Positions 1-6,994 of a stretch of 22,145 bases of DNA are shown here, piece after piece. The notes under the pieces were generated by a model. The model worked only from the letters and a program-made list of their open reading frames with translations, was not told the origin of the DNA and made no database searches. The translations under genes and the position numbers were made by a program. How positions within the stretch are numbered: position 1 is the first letter of the stretch; the number at the start of each line of letters is the position of its first letter. The DNA is from an uncultured Bacilli bacterium. Its GTDB lineage: Bacteria; Bacillota_I; Bacilli_A; RF39; UBA660. The DNA lies in the NCBI GenBank assembly GCA_947627405.1, contig CANQVY010000005.1:1-22145 (forward strand), given 5' to 3'.

Positions 1-1
1 A

Positions 2-145
2 GAGAATAAGAATGATTATGATTTAGTAAAAATAATAGGAATTGTTGAAACTAACGAAAAATATGCATCGTTCTTTGCAAATGGATATTCAATTAGTAAA
101 AATGTAATTTCTATTATTTCAAGAGGTTTAATAAGGGAAGATTAA
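2..145 (+). CDS. C-terminal end of an unidentified phage protein (5' truncated)
   Basis: An open frame runs in from the window edge and stops at TAA 143-145, giving 47 residues that end in a basic-acidic tail (RGLIRED). Seven bases separate its stop from the next start, so it probably belongs to the same early/middle transcription unit. The visible part is too short and has no motif I recognise. It contains no in-frame stop, and its composition (rich in Asn, Ile, Lys) matches the neighbouring genes, which supports real coding. Confidence 0.5.
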   Translation, partial: ENKNDYDLVKIIGIVETNEKYASFFANGYSISKNVISIISRGLIRED

Positions 146-152
146 TACAACT

Positions 153-530
153 ATGGATATAATTGAAGAAGTAAAGGAAATAATAACTAAACTAAATGCT
201 CTTGATGAATACAATAAAAATTTATATCATGAAAGAGATGTCTACGATGAAAAAACTATAGATATTTTACATTATATTGAAAATAATAATCTAACTACAG
301 CTGAACGTTATAGAATAGTTAAAGAACTAAAAGATATTAGAGTTAAAAGAAGAAAAGTTAAAAACGATATAGAATTATCTAGGGTCTATAATGATAATAA
401 AAATAAACTATTTTCTGAAAATAATAGACAATTTCTATTACAAGAGTTGTACAACAGGAAGAAAACATTAGGAATTAGATATAAAAATAGACAGTATACA
501 GAAGAAGAATTGGAGGAGATTATAAAATGA
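153..530 (+). CDS. Small charged phage protein of unknown function
   Basis: This encodes 125 residues, almost entirely charged and predicted helical, with long Glu/Lys/Arg-rich stretches (around residues 45-75 and 105-125) that suggest coiled-coil or helical-bundle structure. There is no signal peptide or membrane segment. Small helical proteins of this kind are common just before the late regulator in Firmicutes siphophages, usually without a known role. The start ATG follows a GGAAG ribosome-binding sequence at 136-140 with a longish 12-base spacing. Its stop overlaps the next start as ATGA, so the two are probably translationally coupled. Confidence 0.8.
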   Translation: MDIIEEVKEIITKLNALDEYNKNLYHERDVYDEKTIDILHYIENNNLTTAERYRIVKELKDIRVKRRKVKNDIELSRVYNDNKNKLFSENNRQFLLQELYNRKKTLGIRYKNRQYTEEELEEIIK

Positions 531-973
531 GGTCAATAGAAGAAATAAAAGCTACTAGAAATTTATTTATTGAAGCTGAAGCTCCAAATGGTGGAATGGG
601 TGGCTATTATTATGATTCAATTAGTGGTAAAAGATTAAATTTTATATTTAGTTATCAAATGGGGTGGGAACATTTATCAGTAAGCATGCCAAGCAGAACA
701 CCAACGTGGGACCAAATGTGTAAAATGAAAGATATTTTTTGGGGGAAAGATGAGGCGTGTGTAGAATATCATCCCAAAGAAGAAGATTATGTAAATATGC
801 ATCCACATTGTTTGCATATTTGGAAACCAACAGAAGAAAAATTACCAACTCCACCTCATATATTAGTTGGATTTAAGGATGGCGAAGAAAAGAAAGTATT
901 CTTACAAGTAGCGAAAATGTTTGGAGTAGAAGTTAATAAATGGAATTATAATAAACGAAAAATAGATAAATAG
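527..973 (+). CDS. DUF7694-like phage protein
   Basis: This encodes 148 residues. The central signature (SMPSRTPTWDQMCKMKDIFW followed by EYHPKEEDYVNMHPHCLHIW, about residues 53-100) is that of a conserved family in phages and prophages that I recall as DUF7694. The pattern of His, Cys and Trp residues is highly conserved, but no biochemical role is established. The gene starts by a 4-base ATGA overlap with the previous gene and is followed after 8 bases by the late regulator gene, so it sits in the middle/early operon rather than the virion cluster. I am sure of the family resemblance and unsure of the DUF number. Confidence 0.8.
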   Translation: MRSIEEIKATRNLFIEAEAPNGGMGGYYYDSISGKRLNFIFSYQMGWEHLSVSMPSRTPTWDQMCKMKDIFWGKDEACVEYHPKEEDYVNMHPHCLHIWKPTEEKLPTPPHILVGFKDGEEKKVFLQVAKMFGVEVNKWNYNKRKIDK

Positions 974-981
974 GAGGGATA

Positions 982-1389
982 ATGTATAAAGAATTATATA
1001 AAGAGCTAGAGGATAAAAAAATACTAGAGGAAGAACTTAAAAGTTTAGAGGAAAGAATTAAATTAAAAATTCAACGTGAATTAGGGTTACATAGTACAAC
1101 GTTTAGTGAATTAAAAGTAGAATCATCAATAGTTGATGATAGATATGCACGTGTGTTCGCAAAAATAGAAAGTCTTGATAAAAGGAAAAATTTAGTTCAA
1201 GAAGAATTAAAAATCATAGAAGAACATTTAAACATAATAGATAGACGATTAGGCGAAATGAAAGATAAAGAAAAAAAGGTTTTTAGGTGTCGCTATATAT
1301 GGGGGTTAAGTGTTAAAGAAACAGCTGAAAGATTAAATTTTAGTCAAGATTATATAAAAGAAATTAGTTCTAAAATAAGCAAAAAATAA
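982..1389 (+). CDS. Sigma-like late transcription regulator (ArpU/RinA type)
   Basis: This encodes 135 residues. The N-terminal two thirds is a long charged helix, probably a coiled coil. The last 45 residues form a sigma-70 region-4-like helix-turn-helix: KEKKVFRCRYIWGLSVKETA followed by ERLNFSQDYIKEIS. Proteins of this build, encoded just before the terminase genes, activate late transcription in Firmicutes phages (ArpU of Enterococcus, RinA of staphylococcal phages). The start ATG has a strong GGAGG at 973-977. The gene is followed directly by a 268-base control region with paired CCCAC boxes and a tRNA, the expected target. I infer that this protein turns on the packaging/virion operon. 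Confidence 0.8.
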   Translation: MYKELYKELEDKKILEEELKSLEERIKLKIQRELGLHSTTFSELKVESSIVDDRYARVFAKIESLDKRKNLVQEELKIIEEHLNIIDRRLGEMKDKEKKVFRCRYIWGLSVKETAERLNFSQDYIKEISSKISKK

Positions 1390-1394
1390 AAGTT

Positions 1395-1427
1395 CCCACT
1401 TTTAACCCACCTTTTATATGGTATATT
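1395..1427 (+). promoter_or_regulatory. Candidate late promoter with two activator boxes
   Basis: Two direct repeats, CCCACTTTT (1395-1403) and CCCACCTTTT (1406-1415), are spaced 11 bp apart, one helical turn. They are followed by an extended -10 element TGGTATATT (1419-1427). There is no normal -35 hexamer. The boxes occupy the -35 position relative to a predicted start near 1434, as expected for an activated or alternative-sigma promoter. Placement right after the sigma-like gene and before the tRNA and terminase genes supports a late-operon promoter. This is inferred from pattern only. Confidence 0.45.
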
Positions 1428-1434
1428 TGATATG

Positions 1435-1459
1435 ATGAAATAATTATAAGTTATTTCAT
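1435..1459 (+). other. Leader hairpin in the late control region
   Basis: A perfect 9-bp inverted repeat (ATGAAATAA at 1435-1443, TTATTTCAT at 1451-1459) with a 7-base loop lies at the predicted start of the late transcript. It is AT-only apart from one G-C pair per arm, so it is weak as RNA. It could instead be an operator for a dimeric protein. Confidence 0.35.
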
Positions 1460-1533
1460 TACCATTAACTTTTTTACTCTTAATAAAATAAATTTTTTAA
1501 AGGATTGTAAATTCTTCAATTCAAACACACCCC

Positions 1534-1560
1534 AAGAATCGTTAAAAGCGATTCTTTTTT
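1534..1560 (+). terminator. Rho-independent terminator just before the tRNA
   Basis: An 8-bp stem AAGAATCG / CGATTCTT (1534-1541 / 1549-1556) with a 7-base loop runs into a run of T (1555-1560). The tRNA begins only two bases after the T-run. Transcription from upstream must therefore read through this terminator to make the tRNA and everything downstream, unless a promoter overlaps it. It may be an antitermination checkpoint, or the hairpin may serve in processing the tRNA 5' end. Confidence 0.7.
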
Positions 1561-1562
1561 AT

Positions 1563-1636
1563 CGCGAGTTGTTGCAAAGGTAGCATTTTAGAATCAGTAT
1601 CTAAAGACAAAGGTTCAATTCCTTTACTCGCAACCA
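1563..1636 (+). tRNA. tRNA with CAG anticodon and initiator-like acceptor stem
   Basis: A full cloverleaf fits with no gaps: acceptor CGCGAGT / ACTCGCA (1563-1569 / 1626-1632), T8 G9, D arm 1572-1586 with loop AAAGGTA, anticodon stem TTAGA / TCTAA, loop ATCAGTA with anticodon CAG at 1595-1597, four-base variable loop, T arm AAAGG-TTCAATT-CCTTT, A73 and an encoded CCA. Conserved T8, A14, G18, G19, A21, T33, T54, T55, C56 and A58 are present. Bases 1 and 72 are C and A, unpaired, the hallmark of bacterial initiator tRNA, and the ends CGCG and CGCAACCA equal those of E. coli tRNA-fMet. Departures from an initiator: no GGG/CCC in the anticodon stem, 11-24 is T-A, T-T mismatch at 10-25, and T rather than purine at 37. 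The short variable loop argues against ordinary tRNA-Leu. It lies in the late leader, 21 bases before the next gene. Inferred role: initiation at CUG codons. Confidence 0.8.
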
Positions 1637-1657
1637 AATATAGAAAGGATGATTTAA

Positions 1658-1876
1658 ATGATAAAAGTAGAAGTATTGATAGACAATTTTAAAGATTTAG
1701 AAAATTTTGATAAACCTATTAAAATAATCAGAAAAGGTAAAGAAACAACAATTCAACGTAGATTACTATTTAAGGGTGATATTTATGAAATAACTAAAGA
1801 AAGATATGATCGTCTATCAAAAGATGGAATTGTTTGCAAATACAAAGAAAATTCTAAAACAGATATAGGAGAATAG
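1658..1876 (+). CDS. Small phage protein, first gene of the late operon
   Basis: This encodes 72 residues. It begins with a beta-strand-like MIKVEVLIDNF and has a middle segment (LLFKGDIYEITKERYDRLSKDGIV, given here in outline, about residues 36-60) that resembles the short domain seen in many phage head-region proteins in which a strand pair is followed by a helix and a Gly-Ile-Val turn. No function is assigned to these. The start ATG has GAAAGGA (1642-1648) upstream. It sits 21 bases after the tRNA and one base before the small terminase gene. Confidence 0.7.
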   Translation: MIKVEVLIDNFKDLENFDKPIKIIRKGKETTIQRRLLFKGDIYEITKERYDRLSKDGIVCKYKENSKTDIGE

Positions 1877-1877
1877 A

Positions 1878-2330
1878 ATGGCAAAAAGTAAGGTTGATAA
1901 ATGGTTAACTCCTGAAGGTTTAACTTTACTAAGTGGTTGGGCAAGAGATGGACTAATCGATGAAGCAATAGCAAAAAATATGGGAATATCCAGATCAACT
2001 TTAAGTGAATATAAGAAAAAATATTTGGACATTTCAAACACCCTAAAAAAAGGAAAAGAAATTGTTGATTATGAAGTCGAAGGTTCTTTATTAAAAAGAG
2101 CTAAAGGATATAAATATCAAGAAGTTACTAAAGAAAGAATTTTAAATCCAATAAATTCACAATATGAATTTAAAATAACTAAAATTGTTGAAAAAGAAGT
2201 TCCACCTGATGTTGGAGCAGCTATGGCGTGGTTAAAAAACAGAAAACCTGATAAATGGAGAGATAAACCTCAGCCTAAAAATGATGAAAACGATGGAGTA
2301 GTGATAATTGATGACCTCTCAAATTATTAA
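1878..2330 (+). CDS. terS: Terminase small subunit
   Basis: This encodes 150 residues. An N-terminal helix-turn-helix (IDEAIAKNMGISRSTLSEYK, about residues 28-47) would bind the packaging site. The C-terminal half has the arrangement usual for Firmicutes small terminases: a helical segment (EVEGSLLKRAKGY), a basic beta region, and an end motif with AMAWLKNRKPDKWRDK. The subunit recognises phage DNA and hands it to the large subunit. The gene overlaps the large terminase gene by about 20 bases. The start ATG follows AGGAG at 1868-1872. Confidence 0.88.
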   Translation: MAKSKVDKWLTPEGLTLLSGWARDGLIDEAIAKNMGISRSTLSEYKKKYLDISNTLKKGKEIVDYEVEGSLLKRAKGYKYQEVTKERILNPINSQYEFKITKIVEKEVPPDVGAAMAWLKNRKPDKWRDKPQPKNDENDGVVIIDDLSNY

Positions 2331-3660
2331 TAAAAAAATTGTTAATATAAGAGATTTAATCATTCCAAAATATCATAGCAATTTTGGGGATATATCTCAT
2401 ACACATCAAATATATACAAGTGGTCGTGCTGGAACAAAATCAAGTCGTGGAGCATTAAGAGCAATTAGAAGAATAATCGACAAGAAACCTGGTTCAGTAG
2501 TTATTATGCGCAAGTTTCATAATAAATTAAAAAAGACAGTATTTAAAGAAGCATTAAGAGCAATTTATAGATTAAAACTTAATAAGAACGATTTTAAGAT
2601 AACAGTAAGCCCAATGCAAATAACTTATAAGCCAACTGGAAATACTATTTACTTTACTGGTAATGATTCAATTGATGATACCAAAGGTATGATAGATGAA
2701 GATAGACCAATCGTGTTGGTTGTATTAGATGAGTTAACAGAGTTTTTTGAAAAAGGCGATGGAGAAGATGAATTACAGAATATAGAAGCAACCTTTGTTC
2801 GTGGAAATGATGAAGAGTTTGTTATGGAATATTATTTTAATCCACCTAAAAATCCAAAAGCTGATATAATGTTGTGGCTTGATAAAATGAAATTAAGAGA
2901 AGATTGCATTAATGTTCACACTGATTATAGAGATGTGCCTCCAGAGTGGTTAGGTAAGAAATTAATTGAAACAGCAGAAATACTTAGAAATTTAGATGAA
3001 AAAATGTATAATTGGCTATGGCTAGGATTATCTACTGGTATAGATGAAGTAATTTATTATATGTTTAAAGAAGATATTCATGTTAGAGAATTATTAGAAG
3101 GTGAGTATCATAAAATTAATTTTTTAGTAATTGGTGTTGACTATGGACAAATGAATGCTACTACTTATCAATGTTTCGCTTTAAATGTTGCTGATAAGTG
3201 CATAAATGGTATAGATGAATATTATTATAGTGGTCGCGATAGTGGAAAACAAAAAAGTCCTAGTGAATATGCTAAAGATTTTAAGGAGTTTAAAGAAAAA
3301 ATTGAATCTAAAATTAGAAAAAAAGTATTATATGTGTATATAGACCCTTCTGCAAAGGGCTTGCAAGAAGAAATAAAAAGATTATGCCCTGAGGTTATTT
3401 TTCCAAACACAGATAATACAGTTGAATTAGGAATAAACAGAGTTCAAAAATTGATGTCTTATAGACGCCTTTTTTTGAGTCCTAATCAAAAACATTTAAT
3501 TGAAGAGAGATATATGTATAAATATAATGAAGATTTGCTTGATGCTGGTAAAGAAGTACCAATAAAACAAAACGATCATTGTTCTGACGCAGAAAGATAT
3601 GCAATTATGGGGCTATGGCGTTTCTTAAAAAATATGTTACCAATTTTAGAAAGAGAGTGA
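2311..3660 (+). CDS. terL: Terminase large subunit (ATPase-nuclease)
   Basis: This encodes 449 residues and is the packaging motor. A Walker A-like SGRAGTKSS lies at about residues 37-45, and Walker B IVLVVLDELTEF places the Asp/Glu pair at about 140-141. The C-terminal RNase H-like nuclease has acidic residues in VIGVDYGQ (Asp about 277), VYIDPS (Asp about 345) and HCSDAERYA (Asp about 426). It resembles the PBSX/Terminase_3 type. The ATG at 2311 could be replaced by a TTG three bases earlier; GGAG at 2295-2298 serves either. Its TGA stop is followed after six bases, in the same frame, by the CTG that appears to start the portal gene. Confidence 0.93.
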   Translation: MTSQIINKKIVNIRDLIIPKYHSNFGDISHTHQIYTSGRAGTKSSRGALRAIRRIIDKKPGSVVIMRKFHNKLKKTVFKEALRAIYRLKLNKNDFKITVSPMQITYKPTGNTIYFTGNDSIDDTKGMIDEDRPIVLVVLDELTEFFEKGDGEDELQNIEATFVRGNDEEFVMEYYFNPPKNPKADIMLWLDKMKLREDCINVHTDYRDVPPEWLGKKLIETAEILRNLDEKMYNWLWLGLSTGIDEVIYYMFKEDIHVRELLEGEYHKINFLVIGVDYGQMNATTYQCFALNVADKCINGIDEYYYSGRDSGKQKSPSEYAKDFKEFKEKIESKIRKKVLYVYIDPSAKGLQEEIKRLCPEVIFPNTDNTVELGINRVQKLMSYRRLFLSPNQKHLIEERYMYKYNEDLLDAGKEVPIKQNDHCSDAERYAIMGLWRFLKNMLPILERE

Positions 3661-3666
3661 TGCTTA

Positions 3667-5121
3667 CTGAGATTAAACGATTTTTTAAAAAGTAAAGGTT
3701 ATGAAACTAATGATATAGAAATCATGTTACCTTATATTAGAAATTGGAAAAGTTGGTATGTTAATAAAGTTCCAAGTTTTCAAAATTATTATATTTATAA
3801 TGGTGAAAAAAATGTTAAGCAGAAAAGGTATACGTTGGGAATGGCCAAAAAAATATCTGAAGATTATGCTAATTTATTGTTAAATGAAAAAGCTACTTTT
3901 AAAATAGGAAAACAGGAAGATAATGAAATTTTCAACAAAATATTAGATGAAAATGATTTTTATGATTTGGCTAATTCTGGCATTGAAAGAACGTTCGCAA
4001 CTGGAACTGGTGCGTTTGTACTTAGCTTAGGAGATATCAATTATGATGAAGAAAACGAAACATTTAGTTTTGATAACGCAAAGTTAAAAATAGAATTTGT
4101 AAGTGCTGAAAAAATAAAACCATTAAGTTATAATCGAAAAAAAGTAACAGAGTGTGCTTTTGGAGTAGAAAGAGTAATAAATGGTAAAAAATATTTGTAT
4201 GTAACAATTCACAAGAAAAATGATATTGGCAATTATGTTATTCAAAATTATTTGTTTAGAGTTGATAGAGGAGATAATTTAATAGACGTTTCTAATAAAA
4301 TAGGTAATACATTTTTAGAATTTGATACTAAAAGTGCCAATCCTTGGTTTTCAATATTAAGACCTGGCATAGAAAATAATATAAGTGAAGATAGTCCTTT
4401 TGGCATGTCTATTTTCGCTAATTCAATAGATTTATTAAAAGGTTCTGATTTAACTTACGATTCGCTTTGTAACGAATTTATACATGGCAAAAAAAGGGTT
4501 ATGGTTAGAATGGAAGCAGTTAAGGCTGATGCTCTTGATGGAACTTTAAAAAGAAGTTATGATCCTAACGATGTTGTATTTTATGTATTGCCAGGATCAG
4601 AAACTAACAATAATGAAGTAGTTAAAGAGATAGATATGAAATTAAGAATATCAGAACACGAGGAAGGTATACAACTGGCTCTTAATTTGTTAAGTGAAAA
4701 TGTAGGGTTAGGGACAGGTTATTATAAGTTTGAAAAAAATAAGGTTGCGACAGCCACTGAGGTTATTTCTGAGAATAGTGCCTTATTTAGGTCAATAAGG
4801 AAGCACGAAATAAGAATTGAAAATTGTCTATATGATTTGTTTAAAAGTATTTGTTACATTGCAGGTCATTTTTTAAATCTTCCACTAAATGAAGATATGG
4901 AGATTTCAATAGATTTTGATGATAGTATATTTGAAGACAAAAAGGAAATTAAATCAACAGCTATCTTAGAACTTAATAATAAATTAATAAGTCCAATTCA
5001 GTATTATATGAAAGTTTATAAAATGACTGAAAGTCAGGCTAAAAAATATTATAAGAAAGTACAGGATGGCTTAAAAGAAAATGAAACTTCAAAAGAAGAT
5101 GAAGCCCCTGATGAAGAATAA
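3667..5121 (+). CDS. Portal protein (SPP1 type), apparent CTG start
   Basis: This encodes 484 residues and forms the dodecameric DNA channel at the head vertex. The N-terminal stretch LNDFLKSKGYE...NWKSWY...FQNYYIYNG, then RYTLGMAKKISEDYANLLLNEK, matches SPP1-like portals of Firmicutes siphophages. The first ATG is at 3724, but 19 codons upstream of it are conserved portal sequence. The same frame is closed by the terminase TGA (3658-3660), leaving only TGC, TTA and CTG (3667) before the family N-terminus. A GAGAGTGAT sequence (matching the GTGAT end of a Shine-Dalgarno) precedes the CTG, while the ATG at 3724 has none. The start context is ACTGA. The C-terminus is acidic, as in many portals, and overlaps the next ATG by one base. 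Confidence 0.9.
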   Translation: MRLNDFLKSKGYETNDIEIMLPYIRNWKSWYVNKVPSFQNYYIYNGEKNVKQKRYTLGMAKKISEDYANLLLNEKATFKIGKQEDNEIFNKILDENDFYDLANSGIERTFATGTGAFVLSLGDINYDEENETFSFDNAKLKIEFVSAEKIKPLSYNRKKVTECAFGVERVINGKKYLYVTIHKKNDIGNYVIQNYLFRVDRGDNLIDVSNKIGNTFLEFDTKSANPWFSILRPGIENNISEDSPFGMSIFANSIDLLKGSDLTYDSLCNEFIHGKKRVMVRMEAVKADALDGTLKRSYDPNDVVFYVLPGSETNNNEVVKEIDMKLRISEHEEGIQLALNLLSENVGLGTGYYKFEKNKVATATEVISENSALFRSIRKHEIRIENCLYDLFKSICYIAGHFLNLPLNEDMEISIDFDDSIFEDKKEIKSTAILELNNKLISPIQYYMKVYKMTESQAKKYYKKVQDGLKENETSKEDEAPDEE

Positions 5122-6746
5122 TGAATAAAATTCAATTTGATAGGTTGATAAAACCATTAGTTGAAATATATGATGATATAGAATTGGATTTAATAAATAA
5201 TATTTTAGATAGAATTGAAAACTATAAAAGCGTTAAAGGTAGTTTAGAATGGTATTTAGACAAATTGTCAGAAATAGGAATACTTGAAAGTAGCAATCTT
5301 AAGATATTAAAGAAAAATAAAAAACAAATAGAAAAGATATTAAAAGAAATAGTAAATAATGCTGGAACAAATAATGAAAATTTAGAGTTATTAACATCAT
5401 ATTACAAAAAAGGATTATTAAATGTTAATCCTGTTGAGATATATAATAGTAAATCGATAAACAATTTAGTTAATAACGCTTTAAATGATTCTAAAGATAT
5501 ACTCGAATTAATTAACACTAAGGCAATAGAGGGAGCTAATCAAACATATAAATATATAATTAATAAGGCATATGTTGAAACAGCTAGTGGAGTATATACT
5601 TATACAGAATCAATTAGAAAAGCATTAAATGAAATGGCTGAAACAGGAATTCAAACAGTACATTATAAAAGTGGGAAAAGTATAGGTATTGAATCAGCTG
5701 TTAGAAGAGATGTTATAACAAGAATGAATAAATTAGTAGGTGATGTTGAGTTAAACAATTGCAAAGAACTAGGAACTAATTTAGTTTATGTTGATCAACA
5801 TTTAGGTGCTAGAGTTAGAACTAAATATACAAAGAATGATTATGAAGCACACGCTGAGTGGCAAGGCAAGAAATATATGATAGAAGGCTCTAATAATAAA
5901 TATGATAATCTTTATGAAAAAACTGGTTATGGCGAGATGTTAGGTCTTAAAGGTATTAATTGCTATCATAACATGAGACCAACCTGGGAGTGGGAAGAAG
6001 TACCAGATGTTATTGATGAAGTTGCTAATAAAGAAAAATATGAATTGTATCAACAACAGAGAACTTACGAAAGAAAGATTAGAAATTTGAAAAGAAAAAG
6101 ATTTGTTAGTGAAAAAACAAATGATAGTAATTATGAAAATATTAATAATGAATATCAAGAATTAAGCAAAGAATTTAATAATTGGTTAAAAGATAATGAA
6201 TTAAACAGAGATTATGCTAGGGAATATGTTAGTGAAAATATAAAAAATACAGAAAATTTAGCAAGTAATCAAAAAAATGAATTCGATAAAGTGATTTTTA
6301 AAGAATATTTGAAAAATATTTCTGGAAGTGATTATTTTGAAGAAATAAAAAAATATGAAGATAATATATTTAATCAACCAATTGAAAATGCTATAATAAT
6401 AGAAGAAAATGGTGATGTTTATAAGTTTACAGGTGTAAATATCGAGGGTAATTTTAAAAATGCTATAATTACTCATAATCATGTTACTTTTAAAGGTGAA
6501 TTAGGAGGTTCATTTGGTAAAGATGATTTCAATTTATTAGTAAAACATCAAAATATAAAAGAACTTAGAGCAGTTGATGAAAAGTATCTTTATAAAATGA
6601 AAGTATTAACTAAAATTTCTGAAAATGATTATGATGATGCATATATAAATGTTACTTCAATTGATGACAATGATTATAAACATTTAGTTATGAAAGTTTT
6701 AAATGAAAGAGGATTGATTGAATATGAAAGAACAATTAGAAAATGA
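5121..6746 (+). CDS. Minor head / head morphogenesis protein with extra C-terminal domain
   Basis: This encodes 541 residues. The first 300 or so match the Phage_min_cap2 / Mu gpF-like family: helical N-terminus, then a region ending in GLKGINCYHNMRPTWEWE (about residues 274-291). Proteins of this family sit on or inside the portal vertex and often carry cargo domains. A charged linker (300-375) leads to a separate C-terminal domain (375-541) with the sequence THNHVTFKGELGGSFGKDDF around residue 450. That resembles, but does not exactly match, the JAMM metallopeptidase pattern HxH-x7-S-x2-D. The extension may be an injected effector or a processing enzyme. The start overlaps the portal stop as TAATG. 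The domain's function is unproven. Confidence 0.82.
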   Translation: MNKIQFDRLIKPLVEIYDDIELDLINNILDRIENYKSVKGSLEWYLDKLSEIGILESSNLKILKKNKKQIEKILKEIVNNAGTNNENLELLTSYYKKGLLNVNPVEIYNSKSINNLVNNALNDSKDILELINTKAIEGANQTYKYIINKAYVETASGVYTYTESIRKALNEMAETGIQTVHYKSGKSIGIESAVRRDVITRMNKLVGDVELNNCKELGTNLVYVDQHLGARVRTKYTKNDYEAHAEWQGKKYMIEGSNNKYDNLYEKTGYGEMLGLKGINCYHNMRPTWEWEEVPDVIDEVANKEKYELYQQQRTYERKIRNLKRKRFVSEKTNDSNYENINNEYQELSKEFNNWLKDNELNRDYAREYVSENIKNTENLASNQKNEFDKVIFKEYLKNISGSDYFEEIKKYEDNIFNQPIENAIIIEENGDVYKFTGVNIEGNFKNAIITHNHVTFKGELGGSFGKDDFNLLVKHQNIKELRAVDEKYLYKMKVLTKISENDYDDAYINVTSIDDNDYKHLVMKVLNERGLIEYERTIRK

Positions 6747-6915
6747 ATTAAAAAAGTGGGAAAAAGATTATTTAAAAGAAAAAAGGCGATTGGAAAATGA
6801 ATATACCTATAGAGATAATCAATTAAATAATCGACATCCACTTAATGAATTAAATAAAAAATATTTTGAAAAGAAAAGAAAAATAATAGAAAAATATAGC
6901 ACCCAAAACAAATAG
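6724..6915 (+). CDS. Small coiled-coil protein
   Basis: This encodes 63 residues from ATG 6724 (a TTG at 6718 would add two and fits GAGG at 6709-6712 better). It is almost wholly charged, with heptad-like Glu/Lys/Leu spacing predicted to form one long coiled coil. It overlaps the end of the minor head gene and ends inside the terminator that follows, so it closes this transcription segment. I do not recognise a family. It could be an antitoxin-like or assembly partner of the C-terminal domain just upstream, but that is only positional inference. Confidence 0.6.
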   Translation: MKEQLENELKKWEKDYLKEKRRLENEYTYRDNQLNNRHPLNELNKKYFEKKRKIIEKYSTQNK

Positions 6916-6923
6916 GTGCTTTT
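6898..6923 (+). terminator. Rho-independent terminator after the coiled-coil gene
   Basis: Stem AGCACC / GGTGCT (6898-6903 / 6915-6920) with an 11-base loop is followed by TTTT. The stop codon of the small coiled-coil gene lies in the hairpin. Confidence 0.65.
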
Positions 6924-6994
6924 ATTATGGAGAAAAGTATATGGTTATTGATGATGCAACTTTCATGTGAAGATTAGAATAGGAAGTGATTAAA

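Noticed and set aside
1563..1636. Ordinary tRNA-Leu (CAG) or a decayed tRNA fragment
   Set aside because: Bacterial tRNA-Leu has a long variable arm and this has four bases. All cloverleaf arms and most invariant bases are intact with encoded CCA, and 1-72 is C-A as in initiators.
1563..1636. tRNA as an integration (att) site
   Set aside because: It lies inside the late operon between regulator and terminase, not at a phage-host junction, and no integrase is near.
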